Notes: generated from the letters alone by a model not told the origin. A stretch of DNA of 48,273 bases from Moraxella bovoculi 237 (GCF_000696305.2 NZ_AOMT01000011.1:1-48273), one strand, 5' to 3'. Positions 17,126 to 27,531 are shown, numbered from the stretch's first letter. Numbers and translations are program-made.

Positions 17126-18400
17126 ATGTCAAATGTAAAACTCGTCGTTGACGGCACAGAATACGAAATGCCAGTGCTAGAAAGCACGCTTGGTCGCCCA
17201 GTTTTGGACGTGAGCGCCGTGGCTAAAGCAGGATTTTGGACTTATGATCCAGGCTTCATGGCAACTGCACCTGTTGAATCAGCACTAACTTATATCGACG
17301 GCGACAAAGGCGAGCTACTACATCGTGGTTATGCCATCGATGATTTGGCAGGCAACGCTGACTACCTAGAAGTCTGCTACGCGCTACTATACGGCGACCT
17401 ACCGACCACTGAACAAAAAGAAAAATTCTACGCACGCATCAATGACCGCATGGCGGTACACGATCAACTGCGTAAGTTCTTCGAAGGCTTCCGTCGTGAC
17501 GCTCACCCAATGGCAATCATGATCGGTGTGGTTGGTGCGCTATCTGCATTCTATCACAACCACCTAGACATCTCTGATGCAGCACACCGTGATGACACTG
17601 CGGTAGACTTGATCGCTAAAGTTCCAACTTTGGCAGCGATGAGCTATAAATACTCAATCGGCGAACCGTTCCTGTATCCACGTAAAGACTTCAGCTATGC
17701 TGAAAACTTCCTATACATGATGTTCGCAACCCCAGGCGATGTAGATTACAAGCCAAATCCTGTGCTAGTTAAAGCAATGGACAAAATATTCACTCTACAC
17801 GCCGACCACGAACAAAACGCATCAACTTCTACCGTGCGTCTTGCTGGTTCTACCGGCGCTAACCCATATGCGTGTATCGCATCAGGTATCGCTGCTCTAT
17901 GGGGACCATCACACGGCGGTGCGAACGAAGCAGTTCTTACCATGCTAGATGAAATTGGCTCAATCGAAAACGTTGCGCCATTCATGGAAAAAGTTAAGAC
18001 TAAAGAAGCTAAGCTAATGGGCTTTGGTCACCGTGTTTATAAGAACTTTGACCCACGTGCCAAAGTGATGAAAGAAACTTGTGACGAGGTATTGGGCGCA
18101 CTAGGCGTGAACGATCCTAAGCTACAACTGGCGATGGAACTAGAGAAAATCGCTCTGTCTGATCAATACTTCATCGATCGTAAGCTATATCCAAACGTAG
18201 ACTTCTACTCTGGCATCATCCTAAAAGCCATCGGCATCCCAACGTCTATGTTCACAGTAATCTTCGCACTAGCGCGTACTGCTGGCTGGATCGCACACTG
18301 GACTGAAATGCACTCAGAAGCATTCAAAATCGGTCGTCCTCGTCAGCGTTACACTGGTGAGAAGCACCGTGAATTCGTTAAGATCGAAGATCGTAAATAA
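17126..18400 (+). CDS. gltA: Citrate synthase, type I
   Basis: Condenses acetyl-CoA with oxaloacetate, the entry step of the TCA cycle. The 424 residues match the hexameric Gram-negative type. Catalytic residues are His263 in [10 protein letters not shown], His302 in [13 protein letters not shown] and Asp359 in VDFYSGI; the N-terminal [10 protein letters not shown] segment is also conserved. An AAGAGG box precedes the ATG. It is divergent from sdhCDAB, the usual Moraxellaceae/Pseudomonas arrangement, and ends at a strong terminator. Confidence 0.97.
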   Translation: MSNVKLVVDGTEYEMPVLESTLGRPVLDVSAVAKAGFWTYDPGFMATAPVESALTYIDGDKGELLHRGYAIDDLAGNADYLEVCYALLYGDLPTTEQKEKFYARINDRMAVHDQLRKFFEGFRRDAHPMAIMIGVVGALSAFYHNHLDISDAAHRDDTAVDLIAKVPTLAAMSYKYSIGEPFLYPRKDFSYAENFLYMMFATPGDVDYKPNPVLVKAMDKIFTLHADHEQNASTSTVRLAGSTGANPYACIASGIAALWGPSHGGANEAVLTMLDEIGSIENVAPFMEKVKTKEAKLMGFGHRVYKNFDPRAKVMKETCDEVLGALGVNDPKLQLAMELEKIALSDQYFIDRKLYPNVDFYSGIILKAIGIPTSMFTVIFALARTAGWIAHWTEMHSEAFKIGRPRQRYTGEKHREFVKIEDRK

Positions 18401-18415
18401 TCTTCCATCTACTAA

Positions 18416-18447
18416 AAATCCTCCGAAATTCGGGGGATTTTTTTTGA
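18416..18447 (+). terminator. Intrinsic terminator after gltA
   Basis: An 11-bp stem (AAATCCTCCGA with TCGGGGGATTT, one G-T pair, loop AAT) followed by T8, 16 bases after the gltA stop. Confidence 0.9.
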
Positions 18448-18535
18448 TTTGTCAATTCAGGTCGGCGACACCAAATATCTACTCTGGTTAAGCCCGCTTG
18501 CAGCTGGCACCAGTATCAATTTTAAAGACCTATAA

Positions 18536-18567
18536 AATAAGCCACCAGAATCGTCTGATGGCTTATT
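18536..18567 (-). terminator. Terminator after tex
   Basis: A stem of AATAAGCCA with TGGCTTATT, one mismatch, then CAGA/TCTG around loop ATCG, 18 bases past the tex stop. The U tail is moderate. Bases 18448-18535 contain nothing recognisable. Confidence 0.65.
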
Positions 18568-18585
18568 GTGGTTTTATCTTATCAG

Positions 18586-20961
18586 TTATAGACCTGCTTG
18601 CTTTAATAATGCGCCTAGACTGCCGACTTTATTGTCTTGAGCTTTTGGTTTGTCTGATTTATCAGAACGGCGACGCTCGCTGCGCCGATCTTTGGTCTTA
18701 TCCACTTTTTTGTCTGATGTGCGAGGTTTGCGATCTTCTTTTTCTTTTGACTTATCGGCTTTTTTGTCCGCCTTGGCAGCTTCTGATTTCATACTAAAAC
18801 CTATACGGCCACGAGCCTCATCAACTGAGATTACTCGCACCCAGACGATGTCCTGAGGCTTAACGACAGCCGCAGGATTGTCCACGAAGCCATCGGAAAG
18901 CTCTGAGATGTGAACCAAACCATCTTGATGTACGCCAACATCGACAAAGCAGCCAAAGGCAGTCACGTTCGTCACCACACCTTCTAGCACCATGCCCACC
19001 GTCAGATCCTTGATAGAATTGACATCATCGCGGAACTTCGCCGTCTTAAATTCTCCGCGTGGATCGTGTGCAGGCTTGGCAAGCTCAGCGACGACGGTTG
19101 CAAGTTGGCTAAAATTATCAGCGCTGTCATTGAGCGATTTAGCGACCGCCTCATTACCTAGTACGTCTGTTAATGATTTATCCGCTTTACGTAAAATCTC
19201 ATACACCAGTCCATAACTCTCTGGGTGGACGCCAGTAGCATCCAATGGCTCCGTGCCATCCTTGATGCGCAAGAAACCTGCCGCCTGCTCAAAGGTCTTC
19301 ACACCCAGGCGCGGTACGGCTTTTAGCTCTTCACGGTTTTTGAAGGCGCCATTGGTACGACGATAATCAACAATCTGCTGTGCAACATTTTTATTTAGAC
19401 CTGCGATGTGCGCCAAAATGGCAGGACTTGCTGTGTTCACGTCCACGCCCACAGCGTTCACGCAGTCCTCGGTTACCTTATCGAGGCTAGATTCTAGTTC
19501 GGTTTGGTTAACATCATGCTGATATTGCCCAACACCGATCGCCTTTGGCTCAACTTTTACCAACTCAGACAGCGGATCTTGAAGACGGCGAGCGATCGAT
19601 ACGGCGCCGCGAACGGACACATCAAGATTAGGCAGCTCATTGCTTGCAATCTCGCTTGCCGAATATACAGACGCACCTGCCTCAGAGATGACCAACGCTT
19701 TGGCGGACAGTTTGTCATCATCGATGATAGATTTTACCAAACTTTCGCTCTCGCGGCTTGCGGTGCCGTTGCCAATGGCGACCAGCTCCACGTCATGCGA
19801 TCTGATCAGACCTGCGATCATCTTGCGCGCTTCATCGACTTTATTGTAAGGCTCGAATGGATAAGCTGTGTCGGTGGCGAGCACATCGCCTGTGGCATCG
19901 ATCACCGCCATCTTCACACCGTGACGGATGCCTGGATCCACGCCCAAAATCACCTTACGCCCTGCTGGTGCTGTCATCAGTAGATGCTTTAGATTCTCGG
20001 CGAACACACCAATCGCATCGGTCTCTGCGGCCACACGGCGCTCGGTTAATAGGCGGTGCTCGATTTGGCTGCGCCACTTGGCACGCCAAAGCTTATCGAC
20101 CGTATCTGCCAAAAATTCGCCGTTGACCGCTGACTGATCAACACCGAAGTGGCTTTTGATTTTTTGGACAAATGGCTCATCTTCGCCATCAACGTGTAGC
20201 ACCAGCACATTCTGCTGACGACCGCGCAGCATGGCAAGCAGACGATGGTTCGATAGCTTGGCAAATGGTTCGCTGTGCTCAAAATAATCTTTAAATTTCT
20301 CGCCTGCCTCTCGCTTTTCTTCACCGACAAGCTCCGAGCGAATGCTGGCCGCCTTATTAAAGCCAAGTCGCACTTCATCAAGCAGATCCAAAGACTGCGC
20401 CCAAGTATCTAAGATAATCGCCTGCACGCCTGCTAGCTGCTTATCAAAGTCTTTAAAGTCAGCTTCAAAGGTCTCGCCGGTCTCATCAGTCAGAGTCTCA
20501 GGGCAGCTAAATCCTGCCAAAGCCTCGCTAGGTGCTGCACCCGCCAGGATGTCTTGTGCGATAGGTTCAAGTCCTGCCAGTCTGGCGCGGGCAGCCACCG
20601 AACGACGACGTGGACGATAAGGCTGATAGATCTCTTCTAATTCAAGCTTAGTATTCGCTGCCTCAATGCGAGTAACGAGCTCATCAGTCAGTGCATTCTG
20701 AGCGGTCAAAAGCTCAATAATCTTAATGCGTCTGGCTGCCAAATCACGCTGTAGCACCAGGCCTTTTTCCAATGCGCGCAGCAAGGCATCATCCAGACCG
20801 CCTGTCTGCTCCTTACGGTAACGGGCGATGAATGGCACGCTCGCACCCTCACCAAATAGCTCAGCAAATGCCGCCACTTGACTTGGCTTTACACCGTGCT
20901 CTTTGGCAAGTTTGTCATAGATGGCGGCATGATCGATCGGGGTCTGGACGATGTCTGTCAT
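18586..20961 (-). CDS. tex: Tex-family S1 RNA-binding transcription accessory protein
   Basis: Conserved nucleic-acid-binding protein implicated in transcription. With the start at 20961 (MTDIVQTPIDHAA) it has 791 residues; an open frame extends upstream to 21042, but Tex proteins begin near this point. Order of domains: N-terminal helical region with PFIARYRKEQTGGLD, a YqgF/RNase H-like domain (VILGVDPGIRHGVKMAVID), helix-hairpin-helix motifs (TASPAILAHIAGLNKNVA; LKAVPRLGVKTFEQAAGFL), an S1 domain (GMVLEGVVTNVTAFGCFVDV), and a Lys/Arg-rich tail. Monocistronic and divergent from ompR. Confidence 0.95.
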   Translation of the reverse strand: MTDIVQTPIDHAAIYDKLAKEHGVKPSQVAAFAELFGEGASVPFIARYRKEQTGGLDDALLRALEKGLVLQRDLAARRIKIIELLTAQNALTDELVTRIEAANTKLELEEIYQPYRPRRRSVAARARLAGLEPIAQDILAGAAPSEALAGFSCPETLTDETGETFEADFKDFDKQLAGVQAIILDTWAQSLDLLDEVRLGFNKAASIRSELVGEEKREAGEKFKDYFEHSEPFAKLSNHRLLAMLRGRQQNVLVLHVDGEDEPFVQKIKSHFGVDQSAVNGEFLADTVDKLWRAKWRSQIEHRLLTERRVAAETDAIGVFAENLKHLLMTAPAGRKVILGVDPGIRHGVKMAVIDATGDVLATDTAYPFEPYNKVDEARKMIAGLIRSHDVELVAIGNGTASRESESLVKSIIDDDKLSAKALVISEAGASVYSASEIASNELPNLDVSVRGAVSIARRLQDPLSELVKVEPKAIGVGQYQHDVNQTELESSLDKVTEDCVNAVGVDVNTASPAILAHIAGLNKNVAQQIVDYRRTNGAFKNREELKAVPRLGVKTFEQAAGFLRIKDGTEPLDATGVHPESYGLVYEILRKADKSLTDVLGNEAVAKSLNDSADNFSQLATVVAELAKPAHDPRGEFKTAKFRDDVNSIKDLTVGMVLEGVVTNVTAFGCFVDVGVHQDGLVHISELSDGFVDNPAAVVKPQDIVWVRVISVDEARGRIGFSMKSEAAKADKKADKSKEKEDRKPRTSDKKVDKTKDRRSERRRSDKSDKPKAQDNKVGSLGALLKQAGL

Positions 20962-21236
20962 AGGCTTGTTCTTTAAAAATCCAAAATGGGAACTTAAAAT
21001 AGTTATCATTTTACCATAGTCGCCAAGCCATAAAAACCGCAAAATTCATCCAAACGGCGAAATTGAGTTAAAATTTGTTATCGTTTGCAAATTTTGCTTT
21101 ATTCATGGCGCGGGCATGGTATGATAAGGATGAGAGGTTGAAAAATTTTGCAAAGTAGCCAAAAATTTGTTACATTTTTTTGTGCAATGTTGTACACTAA
21201 CAATAATAATCAGTGGTAATCACCTAAGGATAAACC

Positions 21237-21971
21237 ATGACAGAAACTAACGAAAATATTGCCCATCGCATTTTGGTTGTGGACGATGACGTACGTCTGC
21301 GCACCTTATTACAAAGATTTCTAGAAGATGATGGCTTCGTCGTGCGAGTAGCGCATGATGGCAAGCAGATGGATAAGCTGATTGCGCGCGAGATCTTCTC
21401 TTTGATCGTGCTTGATTTAATGCTGCCTGATGAAGATGGTATCAGCATCTGTAAGCGCCTACGCACCGAAAATTCTGACATTCCTATCATCATGCTGACC
21501 GCCAAAGGTTCTGATGCTGACCGCATCGCAGGCCTAGAAGCGGGAGCGGATGACTATCTGCCTAAGCCATTTAACCCAAAAGAGTTGTTGGCTCGTATTA
21601 AAGCAGTCCTACGCCGCCAAAACCGTGAGCTTCCAGGCGCTCCATCACAGCAGATAGAAGTGGTTGAATTTGGCCCTTGGACACTTGATCTATCAACGCG
21701 CACCTTGAAACGCGATGGTAATGTCGTCACGCTAACCACGGGTGAATTTAGCGTGTTAAAAGCATTAGTACAGCACCCAAGAGAGCCGCTAACTCGCGAC
21801 AAGCTCATGAATCTGGCCCGCGGTCGTGAATGGGGTGCGATGGAGCGCTCGATTGATGTGCAGGTCTCTCGCCTGCGCCGCCTGATTGAAGATAACCCAT
21901 CTCAAGCACGCTACATCCAAACCGTATGGGGCGTGGGCTATGTGTTCGTTCCAGACGGTGCGGAGAGCTAA
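21237..21971 (+). CDS. ompR: OmpR-type response regulator, without an adjacent sensor kinase
   Basis: DNA-binding response regulator of 244 residues. The receiver domain has the acidic pocket VVDDDVR (Asp16-18), phospho-acceptor Asp60 in VLDLMLPDEDG, and the conserved Lys in LPKPFNPKELLARI. The C-terminal winged helix has TTGEFSVLKALVQHPREPLT and RSIDVQVSRLRRLIEDNP, very close to enterobacterial OmpR. In relatives envZ follows in the same operon. Here a strong terminator follows after about 18 bases and the next gene is lptG on the other strand, so the partner kinase, if any, lies elsewhere. Confidence 0.92.
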   Translation: MTETNENIAHRILVVDDDVRLRTLLQRFLEDDGFVVRVAHDGKQMDKLIAREIFSLIVLDLMLPDEDGISICKRLRTENSDIPIIMLTAKGSDADRIAGLEAGADDYLPKPFNPKELLARIKAVLRRQNRELPGAPSQQIEVVEFGPWTLDLSTRTLKRDGNVVTLTTGEFSVLKALVQHPREPLTRDKLMNLARGREWGAMERSIDVQVSRLRRLIEDNPSQARYIQTVWGVGYVFVPDGAES

Positions 21972-21989
21972 TTAATCAGCTTCACATAA

Positions 21990-22015
21990 AAAAAGCAGGT
22001 TATTACCTGCTTTTT
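21990..22015. terminator. Bidirectional terminator between ompR and lptG
   Basis: A perfect 11-bp stem, AAAAAGCAGGT with ACCTGCTTTTT, and a 4-base loop. A/T runs on both sides let it work for both convergent genes. Confidence 0.9.
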
Positions 22016-22025
22016 ATTTATTCTA

Positions 22026-23117
22026 TTATTGCCGTTTTTGTAGTAGATAGACGCCTGCCAGCGCACTGATGATGATGGGTAACATCGCCATGACAAATGG
22101 CGACCAATTAGCAGCCAAGGCAATAAAGCCAGTCAGATCAGTCAGATAACTAAACAAAAGCCCTGTCAATAACGCCAACACAATGCGAAGCCCTAGACCT
22201 TGGGAGCGCAGCGATCCAAATACGAATGACGATGCCACCAATACCAAGGACAGCACCGCAAAAGGTGATAGCAGCTTTTGCCAAAATTTTAACTCGTGAC
22301 GTGCTGATGATGAACCTTGATGATCCATGAGCTGACCATGGGCATACAGGTCAGTCAGCGACATGTCCTCAGGCTCACGGGTCAATAAATGCACATCAGT
22401 GGGTGCAATGGGTAGTGTCAGAATCTTGGCATTCTCATGGGTGCGGATTACGCCTGATGCATTAATATTTACCACATCGATGTCTGACAGCTGCCACGAA
22501 TAGCGATCATCACTGCTCTTGGCATCATACACGCCTGACGATGCGCGCATCGCCCCTGTTAGGTTGCTACTTTGATCTAGCGTATAACGCTTGGTCTCGC
22601 CAAGCACCCCATCGCTGTCGGCATAGCTGATATGGACGATGTCTTGCCCACCATCATGCTCATTCACCGACCAGTAGCCATTCACGGACACGAGCTTGGT
22701 CTCAGGGGTGCGCGTATTAATGGCTTCAGCTTTTTGGTTGGTGATGGGTAGTACGTATTGATTCACTGCCAGTGATAACACCACGAACACGCTGGCAGGG
22801 ATCATCGCCCAGCTGATGATGCGATATTTGCTCACGCCCGACGCCTGCATACTCACAAGCTCGCTGTTGCCCGCCAATAGCCCCAAGCCCACAACCGCAC
22901 CAAGCAGCGCGCCGGTTGGAATGAACTGCACTAAGAAATACGGCGAACGATACAGGATGAATTTGAGCGCATCCATCACCGTATAAGTATCGTTTAGATC
23001 CTCAAGCTCATTTAAATAAGCAAAAATCAGCTGCAACAACCACAACCCAAGCACCGCACCAAGCATCGCCAAGAATGCCGCTCGGATGACATATTTGGCT
23101 AAAATATGTGACTTCAT
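22026..23117 (-). CDS. lptG: LPS export ABC transporter permease LptG
   Basis: Inner-membrane permease that, with LptF and the LptB ATPase, extracts lipopolysaccharide (lipooligosaccharide in Moraxella) and feeds it to the LptA bridge. The 363 residues show three N-terminal membrane segments (AAFLAMLGAVLGLWLLQLI, YFLVQFIPTGALLGAVVGL), a large periplasmic jellyroll domain (about 130-270), and three C-terminal membrane segments starting KLLSPFAVLSLVLVA. GNSELVSMQASGVSKYRI is the conserved coupling region. The ATG overlaps the lptF stop by 4 bases. Confidence 0.93.
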   Translation of the reverse strand: MKSHILAKYVIRAAFLAMLGAVLGLWLLQLIFAYLNELEDLNDTYTVMDALKFILYRSPYFLVQFIPTGALLGAVVGLGLLAGNSELVSMQASGVSKYRIISWAMIPASVFVVLSLAVNQYVLPITNQKAEAINTRTPETKLVSVNGYWSVNEHDGGQDIVHISYADSDGVLGETKRYTLDQSSNLTGAMRASSGVYDAKSSDDRYSWQLSDIDVVNINASGVIRTHENAKILTLPIAPTDVHLLTREPEDMSLTDLYAHGQLMDHQGSSSARHELKFWQKLLSPFAVLSLVLVASSFVFGSLRSQGLGLRIVLALLTGLLFSYLTDLTGFIALAANWSPFVMAMLPIIISALAGVYLLQKRQ

Positions 23118-24352
23118 GCCGCGCCTCCTTGACGATTTAGACGCAGTTTTGCCATCATGCGTTCATGATAATTGATGTATATCGCCACCGCAAACAGCGC
23201 CGCAAGAACCACAGGATACGCCCAATCTCCAACCTTACCCTTAGCGATGCTTTCCTTCAGGGAAATCAAAATCAGCACATTCGCCACGAAGATAAATAAC
23301 GCTGGAATAAGCTTTAACCATCTGCCTTGGCGCGGCTTCACCTGAGCCAGTGGCGCTGCCAAAATCGTTGCAATCAAGATCAGCCATGGCAAGCTGAATC
23401 GATAACCAAGCTCAGCATGAATCTCTTGGGAACTTGGAGTTTGATTGGGCGTATTCATGTTTGCAAACAAATCTTGAGTCCGCCAACCTTCGATCTTTAA
23501 GGGTTTTAGGTCTTCGTTACTGCTGGCTGCCAGACTGATGCGATATCGCTCAAATCCAATCTGGCTGTATTTCTTACTGGTGGCATCAACTTCATAGCGC
23601 CGTCCTTGATGTAGGTCAAGTCGTATCATCCCATCATCACTGTCCACTTGGGTTGCAGACTTGGCAAAGATGATGGTGTCTTTTTCAAAGATGAGTTCTT
23701 GGGGGATTCTGGTGGCGATTTCTTGTGCTTTTTGGGCATTGTCCGCTTGGTCATCTTGATGAGCGATGTCACTCATGCTGGCGGCGTTTCTAGGGTCAGG
23801 GTTTTTTGCCATTTGGATGACGATGACGTCCTGTAGATACTCACGATTCTCGCCAATCTCACCGACATAGAGGTGATATTCGCCACTGCTGATGAATTTT
23901 CTTGGGGTGATGATGTCAAAGATCTCAAGGACTGATTGCTCTTGCCAGATGTTCGCTGCCTTCGCCACACCCCATGGTTTGGCGACAAGCGTGATGAATC
24001 CTTGAGCCAAAAAAGCCACCAACACAAGCGGTATGAGCAGCCGCGACACGCGCCCCCGACTGATGCCGCTGGCGTTTAGTGCCGCCATCTCATGATCAGC
24101 ATACAGCCGACCAAAAACAAGCATCAGCCCAATAAAAAACGACAGCGGAAAAATCAGCTCCAAAAAATAAGGCAGGTTATATCCGATGAGCGTAAATAGC
24201 ACGCCCACATCCAGCCCACCCTCTGCCGCCATGCCAAAATAGCGAATCAAACGCCCGCCAAGCAGCATCACCACCAAGAACCCAAGTACCAGGGCTGTGG
24301 TCGTAGCAACCTCGCGTATCATATAGCGGCGTAAAATCAAGACGTCATCCAA
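23114..24352 (-). CDS. lptF: LPS export ABC transporter permease LptF
   Basis: Partner of LptG in lipopolysaccharide extraction from the inner membrane. The 412 residues begin LILRRYMIREVATTTALVL, with paired membrane segments at both ends (six in total), the conserved coupling segment DHEMAALNASGISRGRVSRL, and a periplasmic domain. It is longer than many homologues because of a polar insertion around residues 190-215 (rich in Asp, Gln and Ala). First gene of lptFG, divergent from pepA as in many gammaproteobacteria. Confidence 0.93.
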   Translation of the reverse strand: MDDVLILRRYMIREVATTTALVLGFLVVMLLGGRLIRYFGMAAEGGLDVGVLFTLIGYNLPYFLELIFPLSFFIGLMLVFGRLYADHEMAALNASGISRGRVSRLLIPLVLVAFLAQGFITLVAKPWGVAKAANIWQEQSVLEIFDIITPRKFISSGEYHLYVGEIGENREYLQDVIVIQMAKNPDPRNAASMSDIAHQDDQADNAQKAQEIATRIPQELIFEKDTIIFAKSATQVDSDDGMIRLDLHQGRRYEVDATSKKYSQIGFERYRISLAASSNEDLKPLKIEGWRTQDLFANMNTPNQTPSSQEIHAELGYRFSLPWLILIATILAAPLAQVKPRQGRWLKLIPALFIFVANVLILISLKESIAKGKVGDWAYPVVLAALFAVAIYINYHERMMAKLRLNRQGGAA

Positions 24353-24593
24353 AACCAGGAAAATTAACCTCTCATTATATCAAAAAAACATGGCGAAGAT
24401 TAGCGATGATGCGAGGATTTTGAGCTTCTTTTAAATGAATTTTTAAACAAAATGTTTAGGCGATTTTGGTAGTTTTGGCTTGTTTTTTGTCATTGCGCAC
24501 TATATATTAAGCATGGCAAATATGCTAAACTAATCTTGTTGTAACCCGCTTACACCATTATTTATTCATCAACAAAACCCACAAGGAAAGATC

Positions 24594-26096
24594 ATGTCAA
24601 TTCAATTATCGGTTCATTCAGAACTTACCCTAAAAAAAGCCACCAAATCCAACCCACTACCACAGCTGGTATTCTTCGCCAACAATGAAGGCAAACTTCT
24701 TGGCAACACCCAAAGCGAACACACCGCCCGCGCAGAAAACCTTATCAAAAAATCAGGGTTCAAGGGTGAGCTGTGTGACGTGGTGAGCGATTACGCCTTA
24801 TCAGATGATGGCGTAGGCATCACTATCATTGGCGCAGGCAAATCAGAAAAACTTGCCAAAAACATCCAAAAGCTTGGCGCGGCAACCTACAAAACCATCA
24901 AAAACCATAAATCAGCCGCCATCGTTTGGGGCGATGTGATTTGCCAAAAACACTTCTCACAATTTGTGCTGTCTTTATTGGCAGCCAGTTATCGCTTCGA
25001 TCGTTATTTCGCCAAAAGAGCAGATGCCGACAAATTGGCTTTCCTAAGCTTCATCAACAACAAAGACAGCCAAGACGACTATCAGGCAGCACTTGATCTG
25101 ACCAAAGCCACATTCGCAGGTCAAAGCTTCGCCCGTGATTTGGTAAATGAGGCACCAAACAATCTAAATCCAGTGGCGCTTGCCAAAGAAGCCAAAAAGC
25201 TTGCCAAAGAATACGGCGATAAAGTCAAAGTAACCATCCTAGGCGAAAAAGAAATGACCAAGCTGGGCATGGGCTGCTTTATGTCAGTATCCCAAGGCTC
25301 CGACGCAGAAGGTCAATTGGTGGTCATCGAATACTACGGCAAGAACAAAAAAGGCAGCAAAAAAGCCAAGCTGGACAACCCGATCGCTTTGGTCGGTAAA
25401 GGCATTACTTTCGATACAGGTGGCATCTCACTAAAACCTGGCGCTGGCATGGACGAGATGAAGTTCGACATGGGTGGCGCTGCTGCCATGTTGGGCACTA
25501 CTAAAGCAGTATGCGAAGCAGGCCTTGAGATTGATCTAGTAACAGTGCTCGCCTGCGCAGAGAACATGCCATCAGGCAAAGCCACCCGCCCAGGCGACAT
25601 CGTAAATGCGATGGACGGCACGAGCGTCGAGATCCTAAATACCGATGCCGAAGGTCGCTTGGTGCTGTGCGACGCTTTGTGCTATGTTCAGGATAACTAC
25701 AAGCCGCGCACCATCGTGGATGCAGCAACCCTAACAGGCGCGTGCGTCATCGCTCTAGGTAGCGTGCGTTCAGCCGTGTACAGTAACGATGAAGATACGC
25801 TATTCGCCCTAGAATCAGCTGGCGAAAATACAGGCGACCTACTGTGGCAGATGCCGCTTGATGATGAATACGCAAGCCAACTAAAATCAAACTTCGCCGA
25901 CCTGCAGAACATCGGTGGACGCGAGGGCGGCTCTATCACTGCAGCATGCTTCTTGCAGCACTTCATCAAAGAAGGTCAAGCATGGGCACACCTTGACATC
26001 GCAGGCACTGCATCGCTTAGTGGTGCAAATAAAGGCGCAACAGGTCGCCCTGTACCAATGCTGGTACAATTCCTAAAATCTCAAGAAAATCAATAA
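24594..26096 (+). CDS. pepA: Cytosol (leucyl) aminopeptidase PepA
   Basis: M17 metallo-aminopeptidase that removes N-terminal residues from peptides; some homologues also bind DNA. The 500 residues include an N-terminal alpha/beta domain and the catalytic domain with metal ligands Lys269 and Asp274 in VGKGITFDTGGISLK, catalytic Lys281, and the signature NTDAEGRL (Asp351, Glu353, catalytic Arg355). AAGGAA precedes the ATG. A possible -10 TAAACT lies near 24524 with a poor -35. A strong terminator follows. Confidence 0.95.
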   Translation: MSIQLSVHSELTLKKATKSNPLPQLVFFANNEGKLLGNTQSEHTARAENLIKKSGFKGELCDVVSDYALSDDGVGITIIGAGKSEKLAKNIQKLGAATYKTIKNHKSAAIVWGDVICQKHFSQFVLSLLAASYRFDRYFAKRADADKLAFLSFINNKDSQDDYQAALDLTKATFAGQSFARDLVNEAPNNLNPVALAKEAKKLAKEYGDKVKVTILGEKEMTKLGMGCFMSVSQGSDAEGQLVVIEYYGKNKKGSKKAKLDNPIALVGKGITFDTGGISLKPGAGMDEMKFDMGGAAAMLGTTKAVCEAGLEIDLVTVLACAENMPSGKATRPGDIVNAMDGTSVEILNTDAEGRLVLCDALCYVQDNYKPRTIVDAATLTGACVIALGSVRSAVYSNDEDTLFALESAGENTGDLLWQMPLDDEYASQLKSNFADLQNIGGREGGSITAACFLQHFIKEGQAWAHLDIAGTASLSGANKGATGRPVPMLVQFLKSQENQ

Positions 26097-26103
26097 ACCA
26101 TCC

Positions 26104-26138
26104 AAAGAAAACGCCCTTATGATGTGGGCGTTTTCTTT
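26104..26138 (+). terminator. Intrinsic terminator after pepA
   Basis: A perfect 13-bp stem, AAAGAAAACGCCC with its complement, loop of 9, T-rich 3' arm, 8 bases after the pepA stop. Confidence 0.88.
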
Positions 26139-26194
26139 ATTTTGATAATAAGCTAATCGCTGATTGCCACTATGGCAAATTAACGATGAGCGAT

Positions 26195-26225
26195 AAAAAA
26201 CCGCTTAATCATAAGCGGCTTTTTG
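26195..26225 (-). terminator. Terminator after the aminotransferase gene
   Basis: CCGCTTA with TAAGCGG around loop ATCA, flanked by A6 and T5 runs that extend the stem past one mismatch; 17 bases past the stop codon. Confidence 0.8.
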
Positions 26226-26241
26226 TTGAGCTAATTTAGAC

Positions 26242-27438
26242 TTATTTTAGAACTTCCGCCATTGCATTGGCAACATATTCAACGTTCTTGTTGTTCAGGC
26301 CAGCGATACACATGCGGCCATTTTCAACCATGTACACCGCGAATTCATCACGCAGACGCACGACTTGCTCAGCGGTCAGACCGGTGAAGCTGAACATGCC
26401 GCGTTGCTTGGTGAAGTAGCTAAAGTCACGCTCTGGCAGCTTGGCGGTTAGGGTGTCTTGTAGTTTTTGGCGCATTTCACGGATACGGTCACGCATCTCA
26501 TACACTTCGCCAACCCACTGCTCGAACAACGCTTCATCGTTCATCACGATGTCCACGACATTGTTGCCGTGTGATGGTGGGCTTGAATAGATGCGGCGTA
26601 CGGTGAATTTTAATTGACCTTGTACGCGGTCGGCTTCTTCTTTTGATGGTGCAACCACCGACAGACCGCCAACGCGCTCACCGTATAGCGATAGGTTTTT
26701 TGAGAATGAGTTTGATACAAAGATCGGCAAGCCCATGTCCACAGCGCGGCGGATGGCGTACACGTCGCCTTCCATGCCTTCGCCAAAGCCTTGATAGGCG
26801 ATGTCCATGAACGCGATGAGTTTTTTGTCTTTAACAATATCAAGCACCACATCCCATTGATCATTGGTCAGATCCACACCGGTTGGGTTGTGGCAGCATG
26901 GGTGCAGTAGCACCACGTCATTTTCGTTCAGACCTTTGAAGAATTCGCACATTTCATCGAATTTTACACCGATCGTCTGGGCATCATAATATGGGTATTT
27001 TGCCACTTCGATGCCAGCACCTTCAAAGATACCGATGTGGTTCGCCCATGTTGGGTTTGACACGTAGCATTTGGCATTTGGGAACCATTCATGAATGAAG
27101 TCTGCACCCACTTTTAGTGCACCAGAGCCTCCTAAAGTTGCGATGGTGGCGACACGTCCATCTTTGACGATCTGGCTGTCTTTGCTGAACAAAAGATCTT
27201 GGCATGCTTTTTTGTAGCCAGCCAGACCATCCATCGGCAGGTAACCACGTGGGCGTGGTGGGTTGGCGATCTGAGCTTCAGCCGTTTTTACACACTCAAG
27301 CACAGGCAATCTTCCATCCTCGGTGTAGTACACGCCCACACCCAAGTTTACCTTAATGTCGGTGCGTGGGTCGTTCGCAAATTTATCCATCAACCCTAAA
27401 ATCGGGTCGCCCGCATAGTGTTCAACATGATTAAACAT
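26242..27438 (-). CDS. Aspartate/aromatic amino acid aminotransferase
   Basis: PLP enzyme of aminotransferase class I, subgroup with AspC and TyrB, exchanging amino groups between Asp, Phe or Tyr and 2-oxoglutarate. The start at 27438 (MFNHVEHYAGDPILGLM) has AAGGA 8 bases upstream, giving 398 residues, normal for the group. HPCCHNPTGVDL is the conserved cofactor/substrate segment, SNSFSKNLSLYGERVGG contains PLP Lys247, and the substrate Arg lies in the C-terminal domain. Sequence alone does not settle aspC versus tyrB. A LysR gene lies just upstream on the same strand. Confidence 0.9.
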   Translation of the reverse strand: MFNHVEHYAGDPILGLMDKFANDPRTDIKVNLGVGVYYTEDGRLPVLECVKTAEAQIANPPRPRGYLPMDGLAGYKKACQDLLFSKDSQIVKDGRVATIATLGGSGALKVGADFIHEWFPNAKCYVSNPTWANHIGIFEGAGIEVAKYPYYDAQTIGVKFDEMCEFFKGLNENDVVLLHPCCHNPTGVDLTNDQWDVVLDIVKDKKLIAFMDIAYQGFGEGMEGDVYAIRRAVDMGLPIFVSNSFSKNLSLYGERVGGLSVVAPSKEEADRVQGQLKFTVRRIYSSPPSHGNNVVDIVMNDEALFEQWVGEVYEMRDRIREMRQKLQDTLTAKLPERDFSYFTKQRGMFSFTGLTAEQVVRLRDEFAVYMVENGRMCIAGLNNKNVEYVANAMAEVLK

Positions 27439-27531
27439 GGCAATTTTCCTTAGGTTAGTAAAGGCCGTTAAAAACAAAGACAGTATAGCCGAAAATCCGC
27501 ACCTTGTGCAGATAAATATGTCAAATGCGAT

